This document shows, in pieces, positions 44,828-54,431 of a stretch of 64,000 nucleotides of DNA. The stretch spans positions 62,001-126,000 of the forward strand of contig JAJEBF010000042.1 of assembly GCA_022824025.1 (NCBI GenBank). Direction: 5' to 3'. The notes under the pieces are model-generated. The model did no database searches and had not been told where the DNA came from. It was given only the letters and a program-made list of their open reading frames with translations. Within the stretch, counting starts at the first letter, position 1, and every line of letters starts with the position of its first letter. A program made the translations under genes and the position numbers. Source of the DNA: Caldilineaceae bacterium (GTDB lineage Bacteria > Chloroflexota > Anaerolineae > Caldilineales > Caldilineaceae).

Positions 44828-46755
44828 GGGTCATCGCCACCGCCGGCCATGTCGACCACGGCAAGTCGACGTTAGTCCAGGCTCTGACAGGAAGCCACCC
44901 CGACCGCCTGGAAGAAGAAAAGCGGCGCGGCCTCACCATCGTGCTCGGATTCGCCTGGATGGATCTGGCGCTGCCCGACGGCGCGCAGGAGTCCGTCAGT
45001 ATCGTCGACGTGCCCGGCCACATTGACTTCATCAAGAACATGCTGGCCGGCGTCGGCAGCGTCGATGCCGCCGTTCTCGTGATCGCCGCCGACGAGGGGG
45101 TCATGCCCCAGACCCGCGAGCACCTCGCCATTCTGGACCTGCTCGCGATTCCCAACGGCCTTGTTGCCCTCACGAAATCCGACCTGATCGATGAGCCCGA
45201 GTGGCTCGAACTGATCGAGTTGGATATCCAGGAAATACTGGACGGCACCAGCCTGGAAGGCGCGCCCATCGTCCGCGTCAGCGCTGAAACCGGCGACGGC
45301 CTGCAAAATCTGCGATCCGCGCTGGCAAACGCGCTTACGGAGCTGCCCCCCCGCCGCGATCGCGGCCGGCCCCGGCTTCCCATCGACCGAATCTTCAGCC
45401 TGCCCGGTTTCGGTACGATCGTGACCGGTACCCTGAGCGATGGCCATCTCTCAGTCGGAGAGCCGGTTGAGATTCTCCCCGACGGGCCCTCCGCCCGCGT
45501 CCGCGCCCTCCAAACGCACAATCAAAGCATCGAACGCGCCCTGCCCGGCAGCCGCGTCGCCGCCAACCTCAGCGGCATCGCCACCGACCAGATCCGCCGC
45601 GGACAAGTCGCAGTGACTCCGGGAACCCTGCGGGCGACGCGGCTGATCGATGTCTCCTTCAGGCTGCTGCCAGACATACCCAAACCACTGCGCCACAACT
45701 TGGCCGTAGATCTGTTCAGCGGCGCCTCAGAAACGCCCGCGAACGTGCGGCTCCTGGCAGCCGAGGAACTGCTGCCAGGGAACGAAGGTTGGCTGCAGCT
45801 GCGTCTGGAACGTCCCATCCTCGTCGCAGCCGGAGATCGGTTCATTCTCCGCCAACCCTCGCCCAGCGTCACGCTTGGGGGCGGGGAAATCCTCGACCCG
45901 CACCCCCGCCGCCGCTATCGAAGATTCGATCCCGCGGTCATCGAAAAACTGGACACTCTCGCCAAAGGCAGCCCGGATGAGATCATTCTGCAGAGCCTGG
46001 AGCGGGACCCGCTCCTTTCGCAGCAGGAACTGGTCGCCGCCAGCGGTCTCGACCAGGCGATCGCCGGGGAGGCAATCAGCCAACTCCTCGACGTCGGGCT
46101 CATTCAAGGTTTGGACAGCCGCCGGCTCATGATAAGCGCTTCGGCCTACCAGCAAGTCGTCGCCGACATGCAACAGGTCCTAGGCGATTTCCACCGCCGC
46201 TATCCCCTCCGCCAGGGAATGCCCCATAGCGAAGCGCGCAGCCGCCTGAGAGTGGTCGGAGCTGGCCGCGTCAGGAAGGAGCTGCCCCAACGAGCTTTCA
46301 ACGATCTGGCCGCCCAAGCCGAAACCGATGGCCTGTTGGCAAACGACCAGGGCATGGTCCGCCTGCCTTCCCATACTGTCCGCTATACGGCCGGCCAGGA
46401 GCAGGCGGTAGACCGCGTCCTGCGTTCCTTCTCCAATGCGCCGTTCAGCCCCCCCAACGCCATCGAAACACTGAAGTTGCTGGACGGTGATACCGACCTG
46501 CTGGAGTCGCTTGTCGAGCGGAAGACGATCCTGCGCCTACCCGGGTCGGTCCTCTTCCGCCAAGAGGATTTCGATGACGCTACGCAAAAAATCATCGCTC
46601 TTGCCCAGGCAAATGGGTCAATTACCCTTGCCGACGTGCGCGACCTCCTTGACACCAGCCGCAAGTACGCGCAGGCGCTCCTGGAGGAGCTGGACGCCCG
46701 CCGCGTGACCCGCCGCACCGGGGATGAGAGAATGCTCACAGGAGTTGACCAATGA
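44824..46755 (+). CDS. selB: Selenocysteine-specific translation elongation factor SelB
   Basis: A 643-residue translational GTPase. G1 is GHVDHGKST at 8-16, the G2 region is [19 protein letters not shown] (the LGFAW block is typical for SelB), G3 is DVPGH and G4 is TKSD. Domains 2 and 3 follow ([17 protein letters not shown]). Then come C-terminal winged-helix modules from about 370 that bind the SECIS RNA hairpin, with repeated [19 protein letters not shown] type motifs. It delivers Sec-tRNA to in-frame UGA codons. Its partners selA, selC and selD are not in the window. It overlaps the next gene by four bases. Confidence 0.92.
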   Translation: MRVIATAGHVDHGKSTLVQALTGSHPDRLEEEKRRGLTIVLGFAWMDLALPDGAQESVSIVDVPGHIDFIKNMLAGVGSVDAAVLVIAADEGVMPQTREHLAILDLLAIPNGLVALTKSDLIDEPEWLELIELDIQEILDGTSLEGAPIVRVSAETGDGLQNLRSALANALTELPPRRDRGRPRLPIDRIFSLPGFGTIVTGTLSDGHLSVGEPVEILPDGPSARVRALQTHNQSIERALPGSRVAANLSGIATDQIRRGQVAVTPGTLRATRLIDVSFRLLPDIPKPLRHNLAVDLFSGASETPANVRLLAAEELLPGNEGWLQLRLERPILVAAGDRFILRQPSPSVTLGGGEILDPHPRRRYRRFDPAVIEKLDTLAKGSPDEIILQSLERDPLLSQQELVAASGLDQAIAGEAISQLLDVGLIQGLDSRRLMISASAYQQVVADMQQVLGDFHRRYPLRQGMPHSEARSRLRVVGAGRVRKELPQRAFNDLAAQAETDGLLANDQGMVRLPSHTVRYTAGQEQAVDRVLRSFSNAPFSPPNAIETLKLLDGDTDLLESLVERKTILRLPGSVLFRQEDFDDATQKIIALAQANGSITLADVRDLLDTSRKYAQALLEELDARRVTRRTGDERMLTGVDQ

Positions 46756-47726
46756 GCTTGAGAAAATATCGGCGCCTCGGCCGCACCGGGCTGAAAGTAT
46801 CGCCGCTCTGTCTGGGATCGATGCAGTTCGGATGGACCGCCGACGAAAAGACCAGTTTCGCGGTGATGGATGCCTTTGCTGAGGAAGGCGGCAATTTCAT
46901 CGACACCGCCGACATCTACAGCCGCTGGGTAGAAGGCAACGCCGGCGGCGTCAGCGAGGAACTGATCGGCCGTTGGATGCAGGCACGAGCCAACCGCAGC
47001 CAGATGATCGTGGCCACCAAAGTACGCGGCCCCATGGGGCCGGGCCCAAACGATCAGGGCCTGAGCCGCAAGCACATTTTCGAAGCCTGCGAGGCCTCGC
47101 TCCGCCGTCTGCAGAGCGATACCATCGACCTCTATCAGACCCACTTCTTCGACGCCGAAACGCCCATCGACGAAACACTGGAAGCGCTGGATCGTCTGGT
47201 GCAACAAGGCAAAGTGCGGTACATCGGCTGCAGCAACTATCCGGCCTGGCGCTTGATGGAGGCGCTTTGGACCAGCGACAAGTCAGGTCTGGCGCGCTTC
47301 AACTCGATCCAACCCCATTACAACCTGGTCCACAGGGCCGAGTTTGAGCGGGAACTTGCCGACGCCAGCCGGGCCCACGGCCTGGGAATCATACCGTACA
47401 GCCCGCTCGCCGGCGGCTTTCTGACAGGCAAATACGGCAGCGCCCGCGATACGGACAGCGTTCGCGCAGAAAGCGTCCGCGGTCGCTACTTCAACGACGC
47501 CGGTTGGAAAGCCCTGGACGCTGTGCGGGCCGTAGCCGGAGCACTGGGCGCCGCGCCGCTGGCCGTCTCGCTCGCTTGGCTTCTGGCCAAACCAGGAATC
47601 ACCGCGCCCATCATCGGCGCCAATTCGGTTGAACAGCTGAAGGGAAGTCTGGCGGCCTTGGAGCTGGTCCTGACTGACGAGCAGATGGAGACACTCGACG
47701 AGGCGTCGGCCTGGGAACACCCGTAA
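46752..47726 (+). CDS. Aldo/keto reductase (YajO/general stress protein 69-like)
   Basis: A 324-residue AKR. Catalytic residues are Asp and Tyr in [12 protein letters not shown], Lys in MIVATKVRG and His in [29 protein letters not shown] is typical of the Tas/YajO/YghZ groups. It should reduce carbonyls with NADPH. The ATG overlaps the selB stop, so it is co-translated with selB. It could contain no selenocysteine: the frame is closed normally by TAA at 47724-47726. Confidence 0.88.
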   Translation: MSLRKYRRLGRTGLKVSPLCLGSMQFGWTADEKTSFAVMDAFAEEGGNFIDTADIYSRWVEGNAGGVSEELIGRWMQARANRSQMIVATKVRGPMGPGPNDQGLSRKHIFEACEASLRRLQSDTIDLYQTHFFDAETPIDETLEALDRLVQQGKVRYIGCSNYPAWRLMEALWTSDKSGLARFNSIQPHYNLVHRAEFERELADASRAHGLGIIPYSPLAGGFLTGKYGSARDTDSVRAESVRGRYFNDAGWKALDAVRAVAGALGAAPLAVSLAWLLAKPGITAPIIGANSVEQLKGSLAALELVLTDEQMETLDEASAWEHP

Positions 47727-47801
47727 GAAAACTGGTGAAGGCAGGACCACAGAGGAAGGGGACGCGGTGTGGGCGGAGGTTGACTCGAGCCCCGTCGCGA
47801 C

Positions 47802-50800
47802 TCATATCAACCGCAGCTGCCGGTCTTTGGCTCTCCCGCGCGCCTTGCGCGGCTCGGCCTGCTGTACCTCCTGCAGCGCCGCCTCAATGTCGCTGACAAA
47901 GTCCGAAAGCCTGTTTTCCATCGCCTGCCCGTGCAGAAAGCGGCGGCCCGCATGTGTCAGAACCAACCGCCGCCGCGCCCGCGTCATGCCCACGTAAAAC
48001 AGCCGCCTTTCCTCCTCTATGTCGACCACGCGGTTTCCGGGCAGATAGGGGAGCAGACCCGCTTCACATCCGACTATGAAAACCACCGCAAACTCCAGCC
48101 CTTTTGAGGCGTGGAGACTCATGAGCGTCACCCTGTCCCCCCGCCGTTCGTACTGATCCCCCTCGCTCTGCAGCGCCATCATCGTCAGGAAATCATGCAA
48201 ACGATCGCGAAAAGGCGCCGCCCTCCGAACCAACCGGGCGACCAGCTCCTTTTCTGAGCCGCTGAATTCTGTGCCCCGCAGCCGCTCCCAACCCGCGGCG
48301 GCATCCCGGATCCGTTCAGATACGGGCGCGGTGAAGGCCCCAGCCAGAACGTCCAGAAGCTGTCCGGTCTCTGCCAACCGTGCCCGCTGCCTCTTATTCT
48401 GTACGCCCAACTTGGCTGTTCCGTCAATGAACCTGCGCCAGCCTGCCTCTTGCCCCGTTTCTCTGGCATCTGTGTCCATCCGGCTGAGCAGCGCCTCCAG
48501 CTCGCCTTCCCCGAACGCGCCTCGGCCCTCCGTCAGAATCCGCCTCCAATGGACGGCGTTCCCCGGCGCCTGGGTCAGCCAGAGAAGCGCCAGGATCTCC
48601 CGAACCGGCTTCTGTTCCGCCAGCGTCTTTCCGCCGACCGTCTCGTACGGGATCCCCGACCGGTCGAAAGCCTCTTCCAGCAGCCTGGCCTGCGCGTTGA
48701 GGCGGTACAGGACCGCGAAATCGCCAAAGGAATACGCCTCCGGCAAACCGTCCTCGCCGACGCGCCCCGAATCCAGCGAGAAATAGCTGACTCCGCCCAC
48801 CATCTGCTCGACCTGGTGTACCACGTGCTCGGCTTCGGCCCGATCGGTGGGGGCACGGTATACGTCCAGCTTGATCCGCTCTGAAAAGTCCGCGATCAGT
48901 TCGGTCGCCTGGTGATCGGCGTTCCGGGAGATCACCTGCATCGCTGCGTCCAGAATCGTCTGCGCCGACCGGTAGTTGCGCTCCAGGTACAGACGTTTGC
49001 CCCCTGGAAAATCGTCTTCAAAAGAAAGGAAATATCTGTGATCCGCCCCTCGAAAGCCGTATATCGCCTGGTCCGGGTCGCCGATCACGCAGAGATCGGC
49101 GCCTGCCCCCGCAAGCAAGCGCAACAGCCGGTGCTGCGCCGCGTTTACATCCTGGAATTCGTCCACCGAGATCCAGCGAAAGCGGGCCTGGACCGTTCGC
49201 AGGACGGCTGCGTCCGACTGCAGCAGCTGGACCGCGCGCAGGATCAGATCGTCAAAATCCAGCGCGCCGGTCTCTGTCAGCGCGGCCTGATAGCGGTCCC
49301 CTATCTCTTCGCCAGCCTCTGGACCGCGACCCTCTGCCGGCGCCGCAAGACCATTCTTGCGCGCCGAAATCCCCGCCAACGCCAACCGCAGCTCCCTGGC
49401 AGACAGCTCAGGGCAGGCCCCCTTCAACAACGCTTGCCGGTCCGCCTCCGCGAGAATCGTGAAGTTTCGGGGCACGCCGACCGCCTCCCCGAACTCCCTG
49501 AGGAGACGGGCCCCCAACTGGTGAAATGTGCCGACAGTGATCTTCTGCACTCTTTCGCTGCCCAACAGCGCGGCCAGCCGCTCTCGCATCTCCTCCGCCG
49601 CCCTGTTCGTAAACGTGATCGCAAGAATGGATGACGGCACCGCGGACAGGTTCTCGATCAGATGGGCAATCCGGACGGTCAAGGTGCGCGTCTTGCCCGT
49701 GCCCGGCCCGGCCACAATGGCCAGTGGGGACCCGGTGTGAGTGGCCGCGGCCCGTTGCGCCGGATTGAGCTCTTCAAACCAACCGGCCTGCATTTGTCCG
49801 TCTGCGGCCTCAGCCCCCTGCTTCTTGGCGCGGCTATCCCTTTCAGACAAGGCATCCAGGGGCAAACTGTACTGCGCTTCAGCAGTCCCGCCGTCTACCC
49901 CGCGACCTTCCCGAACACCGTTCTCTCCGCCCGTCTCTGCCTGCCCTTCCTCCAAGGCCGGCGCCTCTTTCCCAGGAGCTTCCCGACTCTCTGCTGCCGC
50001 GCCTCCGACCTCCTTCACCGGGGCCGGTTTGCTCGCAAACATCCCTAGCTGAAATGATGAAAGCTGGTCCGCCTCCCCATCGAACATGCGTATGACACCG
50101 TATTCGCCGTCGTAGCCGCTCTGTGTAACGACATTGCCTTCCCGCATCCGGCGAATGCCCTCCGCAAGCACAGGACCCCCCGCGGCCGATATGTCCTCCA
50201 ATGGCAGCGCCCGCAATATCTCCAGCTCTGGCCCCAACCGCCCCAGCAAACGCAGATACTCGGTCTGTACCCGTTTGGAGTTCGGCCCGACGCCGATGAC
50301 CTCGCTCAGCGCTTCCGGCAACGGGATTAGACTGGTGAAGGGAGCCGCTGAGGGAGGCCGCGCCCCCGGCGCGCGGTCGGCCAGCTCCTCAACCCGGTGA
50401 TAGACCCCGACCGTCACGGGCTTGCCGCACTCCGGGCACCGCCCTTCATTCGCGACTGTCGTCACCGGTTCCCAGCAGACCCCGCACTTGCGATGGCCGT
50501 CCAGGTGATACTTGCCTTCCTCCGGAAAGAACTCGACGGTCCCCAGGAACTGCGCCGGATCACCGCTCTTCAGCGCGTCAAACATTGCGTCATAGCTCAA
50601 CTCGGTGTCGAAAAGCGTGGCTTCGCGGGCCAGCTTCTGTGGTGAGTGGGCGTCTGAATTGGAGACGAGCGTGTAGCTGTCCAGCCACGAGACGCGCCAG
50701 TTCATCGGTGGATCAGAGGAGAGACCCGTCTCAACCGCGAAGATGTGGGGCGTCAGATCGGCGAAACACGCCTCCAGGGAATCGAAACCGGACTTGGAGC

Positions 50801-51320
50801 CGAGGATGGAGAACCACGGAGTCCAGATATGCGCGGGGATGAGATGGCAGCGGTCATCAACCTCCAGCACAATCTCCAGCAGGTCGCGGCTGTCCAATCC
50901 CAGGATCGGCCGGCCGTCCGACCGAATGTTTCCGATCTTCTCCAGTTCGGCCTGCAGAACGGTCGTCGCCTCCACCGAAGGCGCAAAGACAATGTTGTGT
51001 ACTTTGCGCGTCTGTTCATCTCGCTTGTAGATATTGCTGATCTCACCCCCAATCAGGAATCGGACCGGCCCCCTGCAGGAGGGAGGCACTTCGTCCGCGA
51101 CCGCGGCGGCGTATTCTGGCTTCAGCTGAAACAGGCCCTCTTCCGCCGGCGCCAATTTCGTCTGCAGCTCCTCCAGCCAGCCCGGATGGGCGATGTCGCC
51201 CGAAGCGACCACCTGAACGCCCTTGAGCTGCGCCCATTTCCAAAGGTGCTCAAAGGTCAGGTTTTTGCTCGTTGCGCGCGAGAAGTGTGAGTGGAGATGT
51301 ATGTCAGCGACCAGTTTCAT
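47802..51320 (-). CDS. Endonuclease Q-like (PHP + zinc ribbon) fused to UvrD/Rep DNA helicase
   Basis: The 1,172-residue product joins two repair proteins. Residues 1 to about 428 match endonuclease Q: PHP metal motifs ADIHLHSHFS and GDIAHPGW, then HLIPAHIWTPWFS, ETGLSSDPPMNWR and NSDAHSPQKLGR-like NSDAHSPQKLAR. A zinc ribbon with C279/C282 and C295/C298 follows, ending with YHRVEELADR. After a low-complexity linker (429-514), residues 515-1172 are an SF1A helicase with AGPGTGKT (537-544), DEFQDVN, GDPDQAIYGFRG, LHASKGLEF and FYVGMTRAR. EndoQ nicks DNA 5' of deaminated bases, and the helicase would unwind from the nick. ATG 51320 overlaps the nitroreductase stop by four bases. Confidence 0.88.
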   Translation of the reverse strand: MKLVADIHLHSHFSRATSKNLTFEHLWKWAQLKGVQVVASGDIAHPGWLEELQTKLAPAEEGLFQLKPEYAAAVADEVPPSCRGPVRFLIGGEISNIYKRDEQTRKVHNIVFAPSVEATTVLQAELEKIGNIRSDGRPILGLDSRDLLEIVLEVDDRCHLIPAHIWTPWFSILGSKSGFDSLEACFADLTPHIFAVETGLSSDPPMNWRVSWLDSYTLVSNSDAHSPQKLAREATLFDTELSYDAMFDALKSGDPAQFLGTVEFFPEEGKYHLDGHRKCGVCWEPVTTVANEGRCPECGKPVTVGVYHRVEELADRAPGARPPSAAPFTSLIPLPEALSEVIGVGPNSKRVQTEYLRLLGRLGPELEILRALPLEDISAAGGPVLAEGIRRMREGNVVTQSGYDGEYGVIRMFDGEADQLSSFQLGMFASKPAPVKEVGGAAAESREAPGKEAPALEEGQAETGGENGVREGRGVDGGTAEAQYSLPLDALSERDSRAKKQGAEAADGQMQAGWFEELNPAQRAAATHTGSPLAIVAGPGTGKTRTLTVRIAHLIENLSAVPSSILAITFTNRAAEEMRERLAALLGSERVQKITVGTFHQLGARLLREFGEAVGVPRNFTILAEADRQALLKGACPELSARELRLALAGISARKNGLAAPAEGRGPEAGEEIGDRYQAALTETGALDFDDLILRAVQLLQSDAAVLRTVQARFRWISVDEFQDVNAAQHRLLRLLAGAGADLCVIGDPDQAIYGFRGADHRYFLSFEDDFPGGKRLYLERNYRSAQTILDAAMQVISRNADHQATELIADFSERIKLDVYRAPTDRAEAEHVVHQVEQMVGGVSYFSLDSGRVGEDGLPEAYSFGDFAVLYRLNAQARLLEEAFDRSGIPYETVGGKTLAEQKPVREILALLWLTQAPGNAVHWRRILTEGRGAFGEGELEALLSRMDTDARETGQEAGWRRFIDGTAKLGVQNKRQRARLAETGQLLDVLAGAFTAPVSERIRDAAAGWERLRGTEFSGSEKELVARLVRRAAPFRDRLHDFLTMMALQSEGDQYERRGDRVTLMSLHASKGLEFAVVFIVGCEAGLLPYLPGNRVVDIEEERRLFYVGMTRARRRLVLTHAGRRFLHGQAMENRLSDFVSDIEAALQEVQQAEPRKARGRAKDRQLRLI

Positions 51321-51982
51321 TCTGTCTGCCAGCCGTTCCAATAGGTTCGATCCCGCATCGGCTTCCTCCTGGCCGGTCGAAAGTCGTCGCCCTTGAAGTA
51401 GGCGACAGGAAGCAGCGCGGCCTGGGAAACATTGTCTGGGATGCCAAGCGTCTCGGCAATCTCCTGCTCATACTGCAGGTGAAGCGTCGTCCAGGCAGAC
51501 CCCAGACCCCTGGCGCGCAATGCCAGCATCAGCGACCACGCGGCCGGAAGAATCGAGCCGTACACGCCCGCTTGTGACGCCGGCGCGGCATCTTCCGGCC
51601 GGCCTTCGATGCACGGAATCACGAGAACAGGCACGTCCTGCAAATTGTCGGCCAGATACTGGGCGGAGCTGATCACGCGCAGCATCTGCTTCTCATCCGC
51701 AGTCAGGTTCGGCCCTTCTCCCGCACTGCGCGTCGCGTTATAGCCGTACCAGGCCTTCCGGTACCGATCTGCGATGAACCGCTTCTTCTCGCCGTCGGTT
51801 ACCACCACGAAGTGCCAGCCCTGCCGGTTGCTGCCGCTGGGGGCCTGGGCTGCAATCTCCAGACATGCCTCGATGACTTCACGCTCTACAGGACGACTCA
51901 GGTCCAGCCGTTTGCGCACCGAACGCGTGGTCGTCAGCAAATGGTCGACGACTTCCAGGTTTTCCGGAATTGCGAGATTCAT
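51317..51982 (-). CDS. Nitroreductase family protein
   Basis: A 221-residue FMN-dependent oxidoreductase. TTTRSVRKRLDLSRPV and QAPSGSNRQGWHFVVVTD give the FMN-binding N-terminal motifs, and GLGSAWTTLHL plus DNVSQAALLPVAYFKG the C-terminal core. It should act as a homodimer reducing nitro or quinone-type substrates with NAD(P)H. Four-base overlaps join it to Uma2 upstream and the EndoQ-helicase downstream, a tightly coupled operon. Its role next to a repair enzyme is unclear. Confidence 0.85.
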   Translation of the reverse strand: MNLAIPENLEVVDHLLTTTRSVRKRLDLSRPVEREVIEACLEIAAQAPSGSNRQGWHFVVVTDGEKKRFIADRYRKAWYGYNATRSAGEGPNLTADEKQMLRVISSAQYLADNLQDVPVLVIPCIEGRPEDAAPASQAGVYGSILPAAWSLMLALRARGLGSAWTTLHLQYEQEIAETLGIPDNVSQAALLPVAYFKGDDFRPARRKPMRDRTYWNGWQTE

Positions 51983-52710
51983 TTGGCCTCCTCAATGCGC
52001 CGCGCGAGCGCGGCTTGAAATTCCTTGTGTTCAGACGTCGCCAGCCCCTTCTGCAGCGTTTCCAACACGCGGGCCAGATCGCCGGAAAGGAGCGCATCCG
52101 GCAGCAGCCAGAGTCCCGGAAAGCGTTCGCTCTTGAGAACGCCATCCGCATCGGCCTCCTGCTCCTCATATACGCCGTCGCGCAGAAAGTGCCAGATTAC
52201 CCGTTTCTCATAGGCCAGGTACACGATGTACTCCGGCGCCCCGTTGCGGGCATAGGCCCGTTTTTTCTGGTTCAAATCATAGCTGGCGCTGCTCGCGGAC
52301 ACCTCGACAATCAGCTCCGGCGTGCCTTCCAGATAGCCGTCCTCCCCCACCCAGGCTGTTCCGCCCCATTCCCGCGGCAGAAACAGGAGCGCGTCGGGCT
52401 GCGGTTCGTTTTCGAAGTCAAGTCGCAGCGTAGCGTTGTCACTGCCTTCAACGCCGGGCGTTGCCGCGTTGTAGACGCTTAACCACCCGATCAGGTGGAA
52501 ATGCGGTTTTCCATGTTCGCGATGGCGTGCCGGGGATGGCATATAGACGACTCCTTCAATGAGTTCCGCCTTCTTAATTTCTGGATGGGCCTCGTAGATG
52601 CGTTCGAACTCGGCGCGCGTAAGGCGGTCTCCGTTGTTCAAAGGCGGAACTGGCGTCACATCCTCTGTCGGAGGAGCCGTCGTTGAGCGTTCAGCTGACG
52701 TTACAACCAT
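51979..52710 (-). CDS. Uma2 family endonuclease (DUF820)
   Basis: A 243-residue protein with the Uma2/DUF820 pattern of the PD-(D/E)xK superfamily. EIKKAELIEGVVYMPSP is followed by the acidic catalytic residues in EPQPDALLFL and PELIVEVSASSAS, then KKRAYARNGAPEYIVY. Such proteins are very abundant in cyanobacteria and Chloroflexota and their biological role is still poorly known. This copy is the first gene of the operon with nitroreductase and the EndoQ-helicase fusion, an unusual context that could point to DNA repair. Confidence 0.8.
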   Translation of the reverse strand: MVVTSAERSTTAPPTEDVTPVPPLNNGDRLTRAEFERIYEAHPEIKKAELIEGVVYMPSPARHREHGKPHFHLIGWLSVYNAATPGVEGSDNATLRLDFENEPQPDALLFLPREWGGTAWVGEDGYLEGTPELIVEVSASSASYDLNQKKRAYARNGAPEYIVYLAYEKRVIWHFLRDGVYEEQEADADGVLKSERFPGLWLLPDALLSGDLARVLETLQKGLATSEHKEFQAALARRIEEAK

Positions 52711-52766
52711 TGCGATTCACCCTTCCAATTCGCCCTTCTGATTCGCCATAGCCTTTGGCTGCCCGC

Positions 52767-52796
52767 ATTATACCCGATCCAAATGACCAGATTCAA
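52767..52796 (-). promoter_or_regulatory. Promoter of the Uma2-nitroreductase-EndoQ/helicase operon
   Basis: On the minus strand, TTGAAT (52791-52796), an 18-base spacer and a perfect TATAAT (52767-52772). The -35 overlaps the stop of the upstream SDR gene, and the box pair is about 57 bases before the Uma2 start. Confidence 0.6.
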
Positions 52797-53563
52797 TCCG
52801 CCCACTGCCGGTCCATAATCGAATAACCGCCGTCCACAACCAGGGTGGTGCCCGTAACAAACTCGGCCGCATCCGATGCCAGGAATATCGCCGCGCCAGC
52901 CAGGTCATCGGCCGTTCCCAGACGCCGCGCCGGTGTCTTGTGCCGGATCTCTTCACCCAGCGGACCATCCAGCAGGTCCCTGTTCAGGTCGGTTTTGTGC
53001 CAGCCGGGGAGCAGCGCGTTGACCTGGATCCTGTGGACGGCCAGCTCCACCGCGAGCCCGCGCGTTAGGCCGAGGATTCCGGTCTTGGCCGCTGCGTAGT
53101 TTGTGACATTGGGCGGCCCAAGCAGCGAGTACATCGACCCGATGTTGATAATCTTGCCGCCGTTCCCGGCGCCAACCATCGCTTTGGCCGCAGCCTTGGC
53201 GCAGTAGAAGCCGCCGTTCAGATGCGTGTCGATCACCGCGTGCCAGTCCTCGGTGTCCATGTCCAGCGTATTGATGCGGCGGGCGATGCCCGCATTGTTG
53301 ACAAGAATGTCGAATCTGCCGTGCTTCTCCGCAACGGACGCTACGGCCTGATTGACCGCCTCTTCGTCCCGCACGTCCAGCGAAATTACCTCGTGGCCTT
53401 CTCCCAGCTCTGCCGCCATCGCCTCGTTTTTCTTCGGATTGCGCCCGCTGGCAACCACCGTCGCGCCCATCGCCTTGTACCCCAACGCGATCGAGCGGCC
53501 AATCCCGCCGTTCGCGCCCGTCACCAGCGCGACTCTGCCCTGCAATGAAAATGAACCCTGCAT
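52793..53563 (-). CDS. Short-chain dehydrogenase/reductase (SDR)
   Basis: I use ATG 53563, preceded by GGGAGGAAA. The 256-residue classical SDR has TGANGGIGRSIA (NAD(P) loop), NNAGIARR, the active serine in INIGSMYSLLG and Tyr/Lys in VTNYAAAKTGI, ending with GTTLVVDGGYS. It resembles gluconate 5-dehydrogenase and 3-oxoacyl-ACP reductase-like enzymes. With the aldo/keto reductases and enolase-type dehydratase nearby it may belong to sugar-acid metabolism, but the link is by proximity only. Confidence 0.87.
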   Translation of the reverse strand: MQGSFSLQGRVALVTGANGGIGRSIALGYKAMGATVVASGRNPKKNEAMAAELGEGHEVISLDVRDEEAVNQAVASVAEKHGRFDILVNNAGIARRINTLDMDTEDWHAVIDTHLNGGFYCAKAAAKAMVGAGNGGKIINIGSMYSLLGPPNVTNYAAAKTGILGLTRGLAVELAVHRIQVNALLPGWHKTDLNRDLLDGPLGEEIRHKTPARRLGTADDLAGAAIFLASDAAEFVTGTTLVVDGGYSIMDRQWAD

Positions 53564-53812
53564 GGATTTCCTCCCGGAAAGGTGAGCGGTCCGCACCCCT
53601 GCATGGCGCGCGCACCGCGCAGACATACACAGGGGCCCGAATGAGAGCCCCCTGTCCAACTGGCAAAAAAGGGTTTTGCTTCTCAACCATTGTCAGGGAA
53701 CAGATTCCGATACGCAAGACCGGCGCATGGGCCGTTCCCCATTCACCGGACCCCCCAATTGCGGCAGCTAATCCCTAACCCCTTACCCCTCGCCCCTACC
53801 CCCTGCCGTTCC

Positions 53813-54010
53813 GGGCCTCCCCCAACCCCCACCCAGCCACTTTGTCGCCTTGCCATGTGTCGCCTTGCCATGTGTCGGCGGCCCCTCCGCGCCCCGCCCT
53901 TCTCGCGTTCCACCGCTCGCCAATGCCATCATTCGCCGCCTGCCCCCTGGTCTCCCTTCCACGGGGCGGGGCAGTGCCAGGACCGGGTGGCCTTGCGGCT
54001 ATCCGCGGCG
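53813..54010. repeat. GC-rich dispersed intergenic repeat, copy 2, with internal 15-bp tandem repeat
   Basis: Shares identical blocks of 22 and 23 bases with 11328-11401 (see copy 1). At 53843-53877 a 15-base unit (TGTCGCCTTGCCATG) is present twice with a partial third. The whole 53564-54344 gap lacks a supported gene; frames through it read as Pro/Arg-rich noise. Confidence 0.6.
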
Positions 54011-54344
54011 GCGCCTGTTTGCCGGCCGGCGGGGCCCCGAACTCCCGCCCCCCCACCCGCTCTCCCCTGGCCCTCAACCCCGTCCGCGTCCTTTACGTTG
54101 GCGCACAGGCCCCAATCACACTGTCGTTGGTAACGCCTGCCTGCGTGTCGCCATGCATTCCCGACGCTTCCAGATAGGCATCCTTTGGGCGAAGTCTTTC
54201 CCCGCCCCCCTCCTGGCCCTCAAAGAAACCTCCGAAAAGCGCCGATCTGGCGCGCCAGTCCTGCGCTGGCCCACACACCCACAAAGCCCAACGACGCGCC
54301 GCGCCTCTCGACGGCCGCAAACTGTGATTCTGGTTTCGGCAAAA

Positions 54345-54373
54345 TTGACAACCCGTTTTCGATGTGATAGCCT
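54345..54373 (+). promoter_or_regulatory. Candidate promoter of the aromatic amino acid operon leader
   Basis: An exact TTGACA (54345-54350) is followed after 17 bases by TAGCCT (54368-54373), a weak -10, with TG at the extended -10 position (54365-54366). Transcription would begin near 54380, about 50 bases before the leader frame. Confidence 0.4.
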
Positions 54374-54431
54374 TGCCTTCAATGTGCGAAACAGATGCGC
54401 AATCGCTCGCCAACGAGGAAGATTCGACAGA

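Noticed and set aside
53843..53877. CRISPR-like tandem units
   Set aside because: Only two full 15-base units back to back, no spacers and no cas genes.
53690..54133. Coding frames in the GC-rich gap before the aromatic operon
   Set aside because: Pro/Arg-rich noise without starts or motifs, and part of the region is the dispersed repeat.
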